Positions 23,562-35,552 of a DNA stretch of 64,000 bases are shown one piece after another. Position 1 is the first letter of the stretch. The number at the start of each line of letters is the position of its first letter. Below the pieces are notes generated by a model. That model did not search any database. It was not told the DNA's origin and was given only the letters and a program-made list of their open reading frames with translations. The translations under genes were made by a program, and so were the position numbers. Origin of the DNA: Trileptium ribeirensis (Eukaryota; Nematoda; Enoplea; Enoplida; Thoracostomopsidae); NCBI GenBank assembly GCA_030248225.1, contig JASANE010026736.1:62001-126000 (forward strand), in the 5' to 3' direction.

Positions 23562-25456
23562 AGTAGACGATATGGACGATTCAGCTGGTGACAAACAGTA
23601 GAACATTGCAATCTGACAAAAAAAGTGCAATTGCGGTGGTATAATTTGTTTTCAGGAGAATGTGGGAAGCCATAAATGAAGCTGGTAATGGGGCCTCCAT
23701 TTTATGCCCTCTAGCTAACACGCACTTAATTTTCGTATGAGTGTAACTAAAAATTTCTTTCTTTGCGCCTAATTTTAATAGTGACGTTACGAACGCACGA
23801 CTAACCTTGTCTAGCCTGCCCCCCCGTGATCGAAGGCGAGACCTCCTCATGGTGGTTACTGGAGATTACGTGAAGACTTCCAAATCCGCCTCCCGTTAGA
23901 TGCCCCTGTGGCCTGGTGTCCCACAGCCTGTCAGGTTTGCTAGGTGCGGCCCTTCACCGCCAGGAATGAGTCTTTTCGCCTTGGCTCACACTCAAGGGGA
24001 CTAAGTACGATGGAATGGCCTCAAGCGACTGTTGTCATCCCTGCAATTCTGTGGTAGCCAGATCTGCTAGGATTCATCATTTTATAATAATTCTTTATGC
24101 TTTTTATAAAAACATAGCCAATGTTTATCTGGTGAGTTTATTTAGATTCTTATGTAACACTTGAAACATTCTAGATGTTCGGATATTTTTTGCGCTTCTT
24201 GACTGAGAAAGAAAATTTGTCACGAGTTTTTCTGTGATTGATTTTGTACAAAGTTGGGGTATTCATTCTCAACCATAATTATCCTGCTGTGTAATGTCAC
24301 ATAGACTGTTGCAGAATATTTTATCACCTTCGAAATTAAGTATAATGGTCAAGTAGGGTACGTAGATTTTGGCTCTTCCCAGGATAACTATGTGGATAAC
24401 AATAGGTGTATTGCGCGCCTGTATAAACGAGAAGCTTGCTCTAACGAATTATTGGTGAAAATAGGCGGACAAATACAGTAGTCAAAATGGCTGTAGCTCG
24501 CTCGAAAGTGACTCCAAATGTGGAATGATTTCTGGTAAGTAGTAGTGTTAGGTAGGACGCTCTGTCCAATCAGTTACACTGTTTTTAACCAAATTACCAA
24601 ACCAAATATTTAGCAGTGCATGATGCTTCTGTTACGACCGTTGGGTTTGCATTCGTGTCAGGCCTTTGTAAAATTGATTGAATTATGTAAACGTTTAGAG
24701 CATGACATGAAAATATTAATGACATTTTGGTTGAACATTGTTGTATTTAGGTAATGAATGGGTCACCATTACTCCACAGATTGTAATACCTACGAGAGAA
24801 TAATTAATTGGGGCTTTGTATAATAATAATAATTTTGACCTCAGTTATCTTTTTATTTCGCAAACATGAGAAACAAAATGCTATATCATGGATTAGTGAG
24901 GTCATGGATCTCTAAACAGCTTAATATAGAGTCACCGATTTGACAATAAGTATCATTGTTCAATGACCAATGTGGCCTTGCGGCATTTTTGTGAACCTCG
25001 ATTTGAGATCGTCAACGAAGCTCTGTTTCCATTTGGTGTGATCTGCCATTTAGTTTCAAGCGTTCACAGGGCTAGGCTGAGATCTTCATTTTTTATGCGA
25101 TATTCGGGAAAAAATATACGTGCACGTGTGTTATTGAAGAATTTCCGTTAAAGGCATTGTGAAAATGCGTGCTATCCGCTTCACACAGCGATCCGGCACA
25201 GTACCAATTTAAGCCACTACCAAGGTGCTGTGTTGCTAGATGGTTGCCACGACCTAGTTCGATAAAGCATTAACTTTGCTTCTAAATGTTCGTCGTCCGA
25301 AAAAATTAAAAAAACGACAATACTGTGTTTAAGAGCCTTAGTTTTCTCAAACGTCATGCCGCAGCAAAGGAACACTGAATTCTTATTTATCCGCTAGGGT
25401 GTAAGTCCAGTTGTTAGTATTATTTTTATTCTCCGATTTCTATTTTTATTACCTAT
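23562..25456. other. Non-coding interval with a GC-richer block
   Basis: No gene recognised. About 23815-24065 is visibly richer in G and C than its surroundings (CCTCCTCATGGTGG, CCTGTGGCCTGGTG, GCGGCCCTTCACCGCCAGG), with no coding signal I can identify. It may be part of an unknown repeat. Confidence 0.5.
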
Positions 25457-25800
25457 CCTCTAAGTCGAAGCCGTATTATAATAATTTTTTTGTCATTTTG
25501 CTGTATTTTTTAATCTTTGGTCTTATTCTGAATATGCATAATAGGAATATTACTGCAAACTCTTCCAAACCGTGTAGGTTTGCACATTGTTCTATTTTTA
25601 ATCTATTATAATAAACAAAATATTAGTCCAATCATTCTAAGTCAAAACCGTATTATAATAATTTTTTGTCATTTAGCTGTATTTTGTTAGTCTTTGTTCT
25701 GAATATGCATAATAGGATTATTCCTGTAAACAAAACTGCGTTTTTCTTCAAAATAGTGTAGATTTGCACATTGTTCTGTCTATTATCATACATTGTGTTA
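25457..25800. repeat. Tandem duplication, about 180 bp unit, twice
   Basis: CTAAGTC, CCGTATTATAATAATTTTTT, GAATATGCATAATAGGA, GTGTAG(G/A)TTTGCACATTGTTC appear in the same order in both units, starting near 25460 and 25640. Confidence 0.8.
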
Positions 25801-26559
25801 ATAAGGACCAATGGAAAAGAAAATATTAGCTCAATAATTTAGGTAATACACCGTTTATTGTTTTCAATATTTTCAGCGCCCCATATTGGTTGTGTTACCC
25901 AGTTATTTATATTATATCAAGTCCACCTTATAACGTTTGGCTAGTGCAGATAACATGCATGGTCTATATATTTCGCTAATCAATCATTATAACGGAACAG
26001 AGTGATTTTGTAAATAATATTGTGTTTCTGCGCCGGTGTGAAGTGGTGACGGTATAAAAAAACTTATGGGTGTCAAAATAATATTAATTTAATTGGAATC
26101 CCATTTGCGGATTAATAATGTTCAAAATTGTATACATATGAAGCTGTGTTGTTGGATTCCAGCAGTGAATATGTGCATCGAACTACATAAAATGGTTTAT
26201 TGTTTAAAAACACGTTAAATTTTGTTGTTAGAAATATTTTGAGAATCAACGTGTCTTTTAAGACTAAAAAAATAATGTGTTTCGATTGTCATTAATATGT
26301 AGTTATATTTTTTGCAAACGACGTGACAGATATAACCGCGAATAGCGGTTACATGATAGCTTGGCTTTTTTCTAAATTTCTCAGAATTAGACCATCAGAA
26401 AAAAATATAGGCTCAGCTAAACAATCAGCTATTCTGTATGCAAAAACTTTGAGTTGGGTCCGTGGTGTCCACATGTGCTTATCAGAACATAGTGAAACGT
26501 CGTGGAGATTGTGTGTTGCAGGGGTGAAATCTTTTAAATTCCATGTGTGTGATCGACCA

Positions 26560-27320
26560 TAACTCGAGAACGCCTGAACCGATTTTCATGACCTTGGGCT
26601 CATTCGAACCGGCATAGTCGATTTACCGTGTACATCCCCGAGCGTCTTGTGATTTGGTTTCTGGTTCCGGGGTCAAGGGTCAAAATGTGGGTTTTTTCGC
26701 CCCATTTTAGTACCCTTCACGGAAGCAAGGTTATTTTTATCTTAACATTCTAATTTCTTTCTCTGGTTGGTTTTATTTCATACTAAAATGATAAATGCCG
26801 ATGCCTCTTTTTTTGTTTTTCGATTAAGACTACGGTTTTAGAGTTATGGGGTTTAAGGTATGGCACCCTCATGGTTCCTCTTACCAAGATTGGAAAATTT
26901 ATTCTGACGCTCTGGGTGACAGAAAAGTTTCAATTGAGGGCTTTCAGGCATGGGAAACTCATTGCCGGTATTGGTTTTACTCTGCGACCCATGGTTTCAT
27001 GGGTACAAGGGTATGGCGCCTCTTTGGTTCAGGGTCGGAGGTCAAAACGAGGGTTTTTTACACCATTTCAGTAGCCTTCGCGGAAGCAAGGTTATTTTTA
27101 TCGTAACTTTCGAATTTTTTTTCTCTAGTTGGCTTTATTTCATAGTAAAATGATAAATGCATCTTTTTTATTTTTCGATTAAGGCTCTGGTTCTGGAGTT
27201 ATGGGGTTTGAGGTACCCTCGTGGTTCCTCGACTCAAAATTTGTTCAGCCGTCTTGGGCGGCTGATAAGTTGCACCTGGGGGTTTTGGAGCATGGGAAAC
27301 TCATTGCCGGTGTTAGTTAT
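26560..27320. repeat. Diverged tandem repeat, about 350 bp unit
   Basis: Segments such as GGAAGCAAGGTTATTTTTAT, TTTATTTCATA(C/G)TAAAATGAT, GAGTTATGGGGTTT and CATGGGAAACTCATTGCCGG repeat in order, near 26720-26970 and 27080-27310. Short overlapping frames in this stretch are by-products of the repeat and are not genes. Confidence 0.75.
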
Positions 27321-27717
27321 GTTGTAACTTGTGCTGGTATTGTGTGTTGTCCACATATAGCATATCGACGAATGCTATCGAGAGCTGATTTGATGTACAC
27401 GCGAAAGGCGTAGGTGTACCTATGCTTCACTACATTCTGCAATCTCGATAGAGTTACTAGTTGTATAGCCGTTGTTCCCTGTCACGGGTCTTTGAAGCTA
27501 ACATGATTTTTAAGATGTCAAAAAGTGTCCGTGGAAGTGTATTCGAACCCACGAGGTTACGTCTAATGTACCAATTAGCCCGACCGGAAGGTTCCGATTC
27601 AGAAAGATGTGACAAGCCACAGCCTATTTATTTATCGTGTTCAAGCTACGCATTTGGTTGTTTGTATATAAAAATAATAGCAATTTTTGCACTCGTATTT
27701 TCAGCTATGTAGTATAG

Positions 27718-28292
27718 TTACGTTTTTTGTGGGTTTACTGCCATTTTGTCATTGTATACTATTGGCGTAATAGTTATGCTAATAATTAATATTGTATTGC
27801 ATATGACATTATAATAGCATCACTGGAACGGAACTTTACAATCACGATTGTACTACGCCGGGGTAGAAAAGTTATACTTATTTTACATAAATACTCCTTA
27901 ATCCGTCAACCGATCCTTGTGATTCAAATGCGATTTGAATGGCATATAAAATTATGTATTTATTGAGAAAATTTTGAGTAGCAACGGAAACAAAATTAAT
28001 CATTAAATTACGTTTTTTGTGGGTTTACTGCCATTTTGTCATTGTATACTATTGGCGTAATAGTTATGCTAATAATTAATATTGTATTGCATATGACATT
28101 ATAATAGCATCACTGGAACGGAACTTTACAATCACGATTGTACTACGCCGGGGTAGAAAAGTTATACTTATTTTACATAAATACTCCTTAATCCGTCAAC
28201 CGATCCTTGTGATTCAAATGCGATTTGAATGGTATATAAAATTATGTATTTATTGAGAAAATTTTGAGTAGCAACGGAAACAAAATTAATCA
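27718..28292. repeat. Near-perfect 290 bp tandem doublet
   Basis: The unit starting TTACGTTTTTTGTGGG at 27718 recurs at 28008, period 290. By eye the copies differ by one substitution (C at about 27943, T at about 28233) apart from their outer edges, so the duplication is recent or homogenised. Confidence 0.93.
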
Positions 28293-28317
28293 AAAACAGT
28301 TTTAACCCAAAACTGGC

Positions 28318-28440
28318 CTAAATGGATATTTTCAGAATCAACCTGTCGAGCTGAGTCGAATAATGCCAAAATTGTGGCTGTATCTCTAAAATCCGACATG
28401 TCCGGCCTGGGAGTAGGGGCTAATGGAAAAACTCTGATTA
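28318..28440. repeat. Weak relative of the foldback element arm
   Basis: Contains TGTCGAGCTGAGTCGAATAA, GCCAAAATT and a GGCCTGGGAGTAGGGG segment in the same order as the right arm of the element at 4138-4706. Confidence 0.4.
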
Positions 28441-30603
28441 GTTTACAGTTGAACTGTTAGTGAAACTTCAGTCGCAGTGCCTTTGGCATTCAGGCATCGC
28501 ATAAAATATCAAACCAAATGGTTTTGTCTGAAGCTCGAAATCATTCCAGCAACATTTGTACTGCATTTGAAACAGCGCCATAATTTAAAGAACTAACGCT
28601 CGGACCCCCTGAGATCGTGTACCACGCTCTTGCGAGAAAAAAAATGGCAATTGTGATTATGTCATATATGTTTTTCGGCATGTCGGTAAGCCAACGTATA
28701 TAATAGTCTCGGTGGATATGCGTTCCTGTGCTAGAGCAATTTTATAAAATCGGTTTAATCAAAATTTCGGCATCCAATAATCAACCCACCTTCTGGCCCC
28801 GTTCCCACACTGACCGATCTTGGACACCTATTCGCATAGGTAAATGTTGCTAAATTGCATTCTTTAGTGCATACATTGCGAACAGGAGTTCAGAGAGGGG
28901 ACCTCCGCCTTCCTCTCTATGCCTCTACCTCCCCAGAGGGTACCATTCCAGCCCCTCATGCGTCGCACGCCCCGCCCCGCACTCCTTCACCTTAACCCCC
29001 GCGACGCGCCCGTGAACGCGAAAATTTTCAGCAAAAATTGGGGAAAATGTACCCCTACTCCCCTCCTGACGACGTCCCCCTCCCGAGGGCGTCTACCCTC
29101 CCTTACGACCAACAGGAAGGCCTTTACCTCCTGAGACCTCGAGCGTTAGCATGTATGCTGTAGTGAATGTATAGTCGGGCATTGCATATAATAGTGCTTT
29201 AGTAATATATAAATATATTTAAATATAGTCATTTTGGTTGTTTATTTCTCTGTGAGATGTTAGAATTGGTTTTAGGTAGGTTACTGGATACAGAAAAACA
29301 TCAAACATAATGATATATAGACCCATTGAGTTATATAAAATTTAAATTACGGCACTATGGATTTTAAGGGATAACATGAAGTTTATGTACGTATATGTGG
29401 CATAACGAACACTATCATACGTAGTAAGCTGTATATCTGAAGAACTGATAGAATATAGCACAAGTACATGCTTAACAACTAAAAGAAAAACGCGCTTAAT
29501 AGAGTGTACAATATGCAAGTTTATAGATTTATAAAATTGAAAAACATTACTCTTCAATAAATGGACCTATAGCATATGCACATATATATCTGCATATATT
29601 ATTTATATTATACATTTATATCTGTATATAGTAGACTCGGCTAATCTCGTCACTCGGATAATCCCGTCACTTTTAACACGGCATTAGTAACGTGACTTTT
29701 TCAGCCATTTAACTGAAAGCTTAAAAAAGTACTAGGCTATTTTGGATAGATCGTTATTTTTGCTGCCCAAGTCATTGTGTTTCCCCAGAAAAATTAACAC
29801 CGTCGGGTTGCTACGAGTCTGTAGCTTACTTTTGTGTTAAAATTGTGGGAATAACTACCGAAGTGCTGGAGCTCTAGACTAAAATTTGTCGGTGTTTGAA
29901 ATTTTCAACATTTCGGGTAATCCCGTCAGTATGTTTAATACTACAATACTGTTAAGGGCTTAATATACTTGATATTTTGCATTTTCAGGTTATTATAACA
30001 CACTATATCAGAAAATACAGCAAAAGAAGCAGTGAATTTCGATGAACGTAATATTATGACATCCTACGACTACATTGGTTATCTTTTACATTAATGCCAC
30101 CGTCAGCATGCTTATCAGTTGCCCTAATCCCTGGAAAATATTTGAATCAAACGTGTCTGCCGCAAACCAATTTCGGCCCATGGCCCTTGAACTTTTGATA
30201 ATTAGGCTAAAGGAAAGCAGCACTGCTAGATTGGAGACCAAAAGCATATTGCAATTTGGTTACTGATTTTCCTAAAAGCGGAGACGACTTCATTCTTTGA
30301 CACGGATGCATATAACATGCTTAGCGTTTTTGTTTCAGAAAATTAAAACACGGCTAAAATAAACAAATTGTTAGATGTAAAGGTAAAGGTCTAAATAAAG
30401 CTAAATTCCAAATTATTGATACGGCGAATACTAAGAAAAATAATAAACAGAAATTTCGCCATACATCTAATCGGGTAATAAGACAGCAAGCTACAACAAA
30501 CACGAAAGGAAACCGCGACGAAGTACACCAATGGTCGGTCGACAAAATGCGAGCAGGTCTAGAGGTCTTAGAAGAAATGTACAAAACGAGTTTTTCACAT
30601 TTG
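28441..30603. other. Non-coding interval with a C-rich block
   Basis: No gene recognised. 28880-29130 is strongly C-rich on the plus strand (CCTCTACCTCCCCAGAGGG, GCCCCGCCCCGCACTCC). It gives an open frame only because of that bias. The rest is AT-rich. Confidence 0.5.
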
Positions 30604-31859
30604 TGTAACAAGAGACACGCGTGGCGACGCCCCTGCGCTTAGCATAAAAAGCATTAGATGCTAAGATTATTTTAACTAGAATTTCGTGACTCGACATTAC
30701 GTCCTTCGGACGTTACATTCTATAACAATACCGCATATGTGATCCCATGATGCTTTGTCGTTTTACTTTACGTGTGCACACGAGTCCTGTAACAAGGCTT
30801 ACTCGTAGTAATACATACTAGTATATGTTCTTCATATATATATATTATGCAAATGCTGAAAAAAATCACAAAAGTGCTCACATGAGCGATAAGATTGTTG
30901 TTTTGGCTATCGATTGTTTGTGTGTCATTGTTAAGTTTTAAGTCAGCACACAAAGTAGCATTATGCCGACAATAGTGCATTGTGAAATTCTGCGAATTAC
31001 GCTGCAGGTGGTTTGTTTGCTCATGCGTTGTGTTTTGACTAAGTTCTGTGCAGCTATGCACTAGAAATTATTTCAAGTAGGTGGTTCTTATTTGTAGGGG
31101 TAGATGGTCCTGAGTTGTTTTCGATCGTTTATTGAATTTTGTTGCATATGACATATGGTTGCCTTGTAACGACTTTGTCTGTACTGGGGTGGGATAAGTC
31201 AAATCATTTTGCTATTAATAGTTCTGTAGTTCTCGGAATCACTGAGAGATGACATTCAAGTGAGTCGAAGCTTGGGTATTTAAGTCAGCACGCACTCTCC
31301 TCTAAACCTCATTCTTGTTGTATCGTCAGAGAGATAGACAGTTGTTGCTTAGCCTCACTTCAATTGTTCGTCAGTCTTATTCTTTAGTTATTGCGCTACA
31401 GTTTAGAATTTTTTTGGTTGGACATTCTCTAGCGATTTCTTCTGGGGTTATCGTATATAAGTCAGTCTCATGTTCTGGTGTGGATTTGTGGTGGTAATTA
31501 CCAGGTTAATTCTGCTCGTTGGAGGCTTTAAAGAGTTTGGACTTTAGTTCGTTTGGTTTACGGCACAGAGGCGTCCCTGCTTATCGGTTACCTGCGCAGC
31601 AGCATCTCATCATCCTAGTATTTGGCGATTATTGTGGACAGTCACGCGGCTCGTGGATATTAAAGCTGTACAAAAATTTTTGTGTGAAGAAGTAAAGATA
31701 GAGACACTACGGCATAATGATGAGTGTTATAGAGCATGTGCTCACCTTTGGATATTTTAACAAATATTCTTCTCTTTTGTGTTTGAAGATTTTATTGATT
31801 ATACAGTTCGGTAGATTTTGTATTCTGGATTTTGTACGTGTGTACTTTACGCATCATTT
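30604..31859 (+). repeat. Truncated third LTR of element A family
   Basis: Starts TGTAACAAGAGACACGCG like the other two LTRs and aligns along its length, including the TATA box at 31277-31284. It stops at the position equivalent to about 8305 in the 5' LTR, where the left end of element B begins. No gag or other internal sequence precedes it, so it is a solo or truncated LTR. Confidence 0.9.
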
Positions 31860-33023
31860 TGTAACATCCCAATCTTACGAAAATGGTAAAACAATAAAGG
31901 TGCGCTAAAATTATAGGTAATGAAGGGAACGGACGGCCGGACACCGGTGGAATGTGACCTAAGTATAAGATGATCAGTGTGCAGTATCATTGTCATTGTT
32001 ATGAAATAAACAATTGTATATCGTTGTATTGTATCTGTACGGTCATACTCCACCACCCGAAGGTGCATGGGATGATTTTGGCACCAAATATGAAAGACAG
32101 GGACAACGATTAGGGGTGCCCGGTCGATCCTCGTGAAAATGAATCGATTGATACAATGCTATGTTTATAAAAGATTTTGTATATCATGGTATGCTTGTTG
32201 TACAGGACGGGTGTGCGTTCGGAGGGGCCGGAGAGGGGGGCCAACGGATATCACAGCAAATTTTACATACTTAATAATTAAATAATTACATACATAATTT
32301 TACTACACCCGACAAGAACTGGTCGCCTCGGGTCTGCTCCCGGCGCACAGGCCGTTTAGTTATCAGTATCTGCGGTGCGTTGGTTTAATACGTGTTACAT
32401 ATATATATTCGGTATGTATATCTATATTATTACAGGGTTAGAGAAGGCCATGACAAATCAAAGAAATTTCTTAAAGGCGGGCCGAATCAAATTTTCGGCC
32501 TCGGAGGACCGAAATAGAGCGCCTCAGGATACAAAAATTTCTAAGGCGGTATTTCAGGGGCGACACGAAAATTTAATTTTTTGGGTTTTCTACGAACCCT
32601 AGGGGAACCAGGGTGACTAAACCCTCTCAAGGACTCTACTGTGGTGCCAAATCGTCCCGGCGGGTCAAAAATTTCAGATCCCCTAAATACTTATGGACCC
32701 CCGAACAGGCGCTTAAGCCTCCAATTTTCTAAACCGAAAAGGGCACCCAAGATAATCAAAACTCCCCGATTTTTGGAGCCTGGGACACTTATCGGGTTCT
32801 CCCCTAACTGCTTGGTCGAAAACTGGGGCCGCCCACCCCCGCGGGTCCGCTCAGGATCCCCTAAACCCGAAAGGGACAAAAATTTTGGTTTCTAAGCGCC
32901 TAAATCGGCCTCTAACAGGCCTCCTATAAAAGCTACATTAAATCTTAATTTTTTATCAGTAGTCGGCCTGCCAGGGCATGATTCTGATCCTGCCTCCGGC
33001 CGCCTACTGTTTCTAGATCCCGA

Positions 33024-33121
33024 GATATCGGCAAAAATGTGCCGATATCCCTATGAGAAAACGGCGCCCTGAGCGCCGTTATATTTTGATTTTAAAATTT
33101 TCTCGCCCCGACCAGGGCGAG
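33024..33121 (+). promoter_or_regulatory. Three consecutive hairpins upstream of the TATA box
   Basis: Stem 1 pairs GATATCGGCA (33024-33033) with TGCCGATATC (33040-33049). Stem 2 pairs AACGGCGC (33060-33067) with GCGCCGTT (33073-33080). Stem 3 pairs CTCGCCC (33102-33108) with GGGCGAG (33115-33121). In the 3' LTR, stem 2 reads AACAGCAC...GCGCTGTT: one G-C pair has become A-T, and another pair is lost. Stems 1 and 3 are partly degraded there. They could act as RNA structures near the 3' end of the transcript or as DNA sites. Confidence 0.65.
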
Positions 33122-33376
33122 GTTTAGTTGTTTACGAGCCAACTTGGCACGTCTCGGCCACTGCCCACAGCAAAAACAGCTTCGGCCCTGTTGTCGCAGA
33201 CAGTGTCGACTCCTATATTATGTTGGTCGTGCATCGAATATCGTTGTTAGTTATATGCTCGCTTATGTGTTATGCATATGTTTTCTTGTAGGCGGCTTGT
33301 TTTATTTTAAATTTCCTTTACTGAAGCTTACCGTTGTGCGGGCAGAATGAGCAAAAAAAGGGGGAATATGGTTTCG

Positions 33377-33384
33377 TATAAAAG
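33377..33384 (+). promoter_or_regulatory. TATA box of element B 5' LTR
   Basis: TATAAAAG is followed 34 bases later by CAGTCGAG. The 3' LTR keeps both the box (55560-55567) and the same 34-base spacing to CAGTCGAG, which supports a core promoter with its start near 33411. Confidence 0.75.
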
Positions 33385-33509
33385 CAGATGGCCCGTTTTG
33401 GAATTGGGACCAGTCGAGTCTTGGCATTTCAAAAGTTGGTTGGTTGCGGCGGTTGTCGCCGATTTCGTTTGAATTTCTCCTTTTTGTTTCGTTTTGCTTT
33501 TCTCTTCGC

Positions 33510-33678
33510 CCGGGTGGGCTCTTCGGCTTGCAGACTTGCGGAAGAGACCCGCCCGGGCCTTTCGCTTCACTGATTTTCGAGCTTTCACTTAGAGCTAGGA
33601 ACAGGGGCAGCCCTTGCGGGTGCTGGGGTGTCCATCGGATGCCTCGCGCTCCCGTAAGTGCTGTGCCCGCGCTTCGGG
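33510..33678 (+). repeat. Structured GC-rich module 1 with splice donor
   Basis: First of three modules downstream of the inferred start site. The first hairpin opens CGGGTGGGCTCTTC and closes GAAGAG...CCCGCCCG. The second is GGTGTCC-ATC-GGATGCC, enclosed by CTTGCGGG and CCCGTAAG. A consensus donor GTAAGT lies at 33654-33659, within the enclosing stem. Confidence 0.8.
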
Positions 33679-33969
33679 GAAATTAGAGAAAACCTCGGCA
33701 AAATTGTGGTTAAAATTGACAATCAAGGAGAACATCCCGTGCTCGACTGGTTCCCCACCTGCTGGGTCGTGGTTGTGTTGGACGCCCAGTGGGTGTATTA
33801 TTTGCATGGTTTAGCAGAGTTACTTTCGCTTTTAAATTTGGGTTAGAAACCGTTTGCGAGTGGTGACGAGCAGTATCCAGAGCGGTCTAGGAATGTTGGG
33901 TGACGGTGACGCCCGCGCGGTAGTCGGAACAATACTTGGACATCAGAGTTTTGGAGAGTTGTTCGTGGC

Positions 33970-34134
33970 TCGGGTGGACTCCTCGACTGCGGACGCGTGG
34001 AGGAGTTCCGCCCGAGGCTTCTCCCGGATTTTTAAATGTTCTTGCGTAGGTTCAGGAATAGGGGCAACCCTTGCGGGTGTTGTGGCGTCCGATGGATGCC
34101 TCGCGCTCCCGTAAGTGCTGCGCCCGTGCTCCTC
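33970..34134 (+). repeat. Structured GC-rich module 2 with splice donor
   Basis: Same layout as module 1. The first stem has CTCCTC paired with GAGGAG where the other modules have CTCTTC with GAAGAG, a compensatory change. The second hairpin is GGCGTCC-GAT-GGATGCC. GTAAGT at 34111-34116. Confidence 0.8.
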
Positions 34135-34351
34135 CGTTGTGAGCTGAACAGATTGAAAGAAAATTTGGGTTGGCCCTAGAAGCGTTGGCGAATTTGACGT
34201 GAGCTACGCATAGATAATCTGAGGGCTCAGACGTAGACAACGATGTTCAGACGCTTACTATTAGGCGGTTCGAAGTTTTTTACTGGCTTCAAGGCACGCA
34301 TAGCAGTTGAAACGAATTTTATACACTGGAAATTTCTTAGTTACGCTCGTC

Positions 34352-34516
34352 TCGGGTGGACTCTTCGACCTGCAGACGCGTGGAAGAGGTCCACCCGGGT
34401 TTGTGGCAGAGTTTTCTGAGCATGTTGCTTAGGCCTAGGAACCGGAACAGCCCTTGCGGGTGCTGTGGTGTCCGGCGGATACCTTGCGCTCCCGTAAGTG
34501 CGATGTCCGCGCTTCT
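34352..34516 (+). repeat. Structured GC-rich module 3 with splice donor
   Basis: The best preserved long stem: CGGGTGGACTCTTC pairs with GAAGAGGTCCACCCG with a single bulged base. The second hairpin is GGTGTCC-GGC-GGATACC. GTAAGT at 34494-34499. Confidence 0.8.
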
Positions 34517-35552
34517 GCGATCTGCGCGAGCCATTTTAAAAGAAAATTTAGGCCGGCACTAGCACGGTTAACTGAATTTTACATGAGCAGTGTGAAGGCA
34601 AATTAAGGCTCAGATCTAACTACCAAATTTTGGGCTGAGGGTCCCGCGTTTCTAAACGAGCCAATGGGAGCTCACAAAACATCATTTCGCTATCCAAGAG
34701 GGGGGCTGCAAAGACTTAGGGAGTCAAATTTTTGTACTTTCGAGTTTCTCGAGCGTGTGCACACTGAGCCAGGTATCTTGTATGTGCCAGGTTTTGACGT
34801 ATCGTAGTGTACATATTTGCCTTATGGTGTGCACATGATTGGGTGATGTCTTCGTTTTTGCTTTATGTTTTAATTATAGAAAAGGGAATACCAAATAGTA
34901 AACGTTTGACGTGTGGAATTTTGTAGGCGAATTCGTAGGTTTGTTTTAGCTAAGCGCGCGCCAGTTCAAGAAAATACATGAATCCCCATAGTCCAACGCT
35001 GTTTTGGCTTGAGTCCACCGTTCTTCCCCCACACGCCGCCCTCCAACAATACTGGCGATTTCTGTGCCATTTTACCACCACCCTATCCCCGCTCATTACA
35101 CACCAGTTTACCTTAGTTTTGACATAGACAACTTGTGGCCACACCCAAGTCAAATGCATGGAGACCGGTGCGTTAAATTTAGTCTATCCCCAGTTAATTC
35201 CTCTCGTGCGCGCCGCCCCGCCCGACCTTCGTCAGTAACCAGTATATGGCATAGGATTCGATAACCGGAGACGAGGGAAAGACGGGTCCGCCCCATTACC
35301 TGTGAGCAGGCTTAGGGGATGACCCTCCCTCAGGGGGGACCTCCATGCTACTAGACACGTGGGCCAATATAGGGGCCAGGCCGAACACCCTGGTAAACCC
35401 GCCGAGCAGCCCGCTAAGCTAAGCGGTTCCTATCGGTCAGACTAGGGTCCGCCGGGGAATCGTGTAAGCCGGGGTTGTCCGGGCACCACGGTGAAACTTG
35501 AAAGTGGTGCAGCTGGGATCCCTTAGGGCCAGAACTGGTCCTAGCTAGTACA

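Larger units (their letters stand above)
31860..35552 (+). repeat. 5' LTR (long terminal repeat) of element B
   Basis: About 3.7 kb, collinear with 54050-57528. Shared landmarks in order: GGACGGCCGGACACCGGTGG, GTGTGCGTTCGGAG, AGGGGAACCAGGGTGACTAA, a three-hairpin block, TATAAAAG, CCAGTCGAG, the GC-rich modules (three here, two in the 3' copy), GAGGGT(C/T)CCGCGTTTCTAAA, and a highly conserved last 250 bases including GTGAGCAGGCTTAGGGGATG and CGTGTAAGCCGGGGTTGTCC. No conserved ORF. LTR identity is inferred from position, TG...CA ends and the flanked retroelement genes. Confidence 0.82.

Noticed and set aside
26846..27413. Overlapping ORFs of 66-86 codons
   Set aside because: They lie in a diverged tandem repeat and overlap each other in different frames.
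28919..29134. Pro/Arg-rich ORF
   Set aside because: Product of a C-rich block; no other coding evidence.
33388..34562. Several overlapping plus and minus ORFs in the 5' LTR modules
   Set aside because: They come from GC-rich repeated modules, are not conserved in frame between LTR copies, and are better explained as RNA structure.
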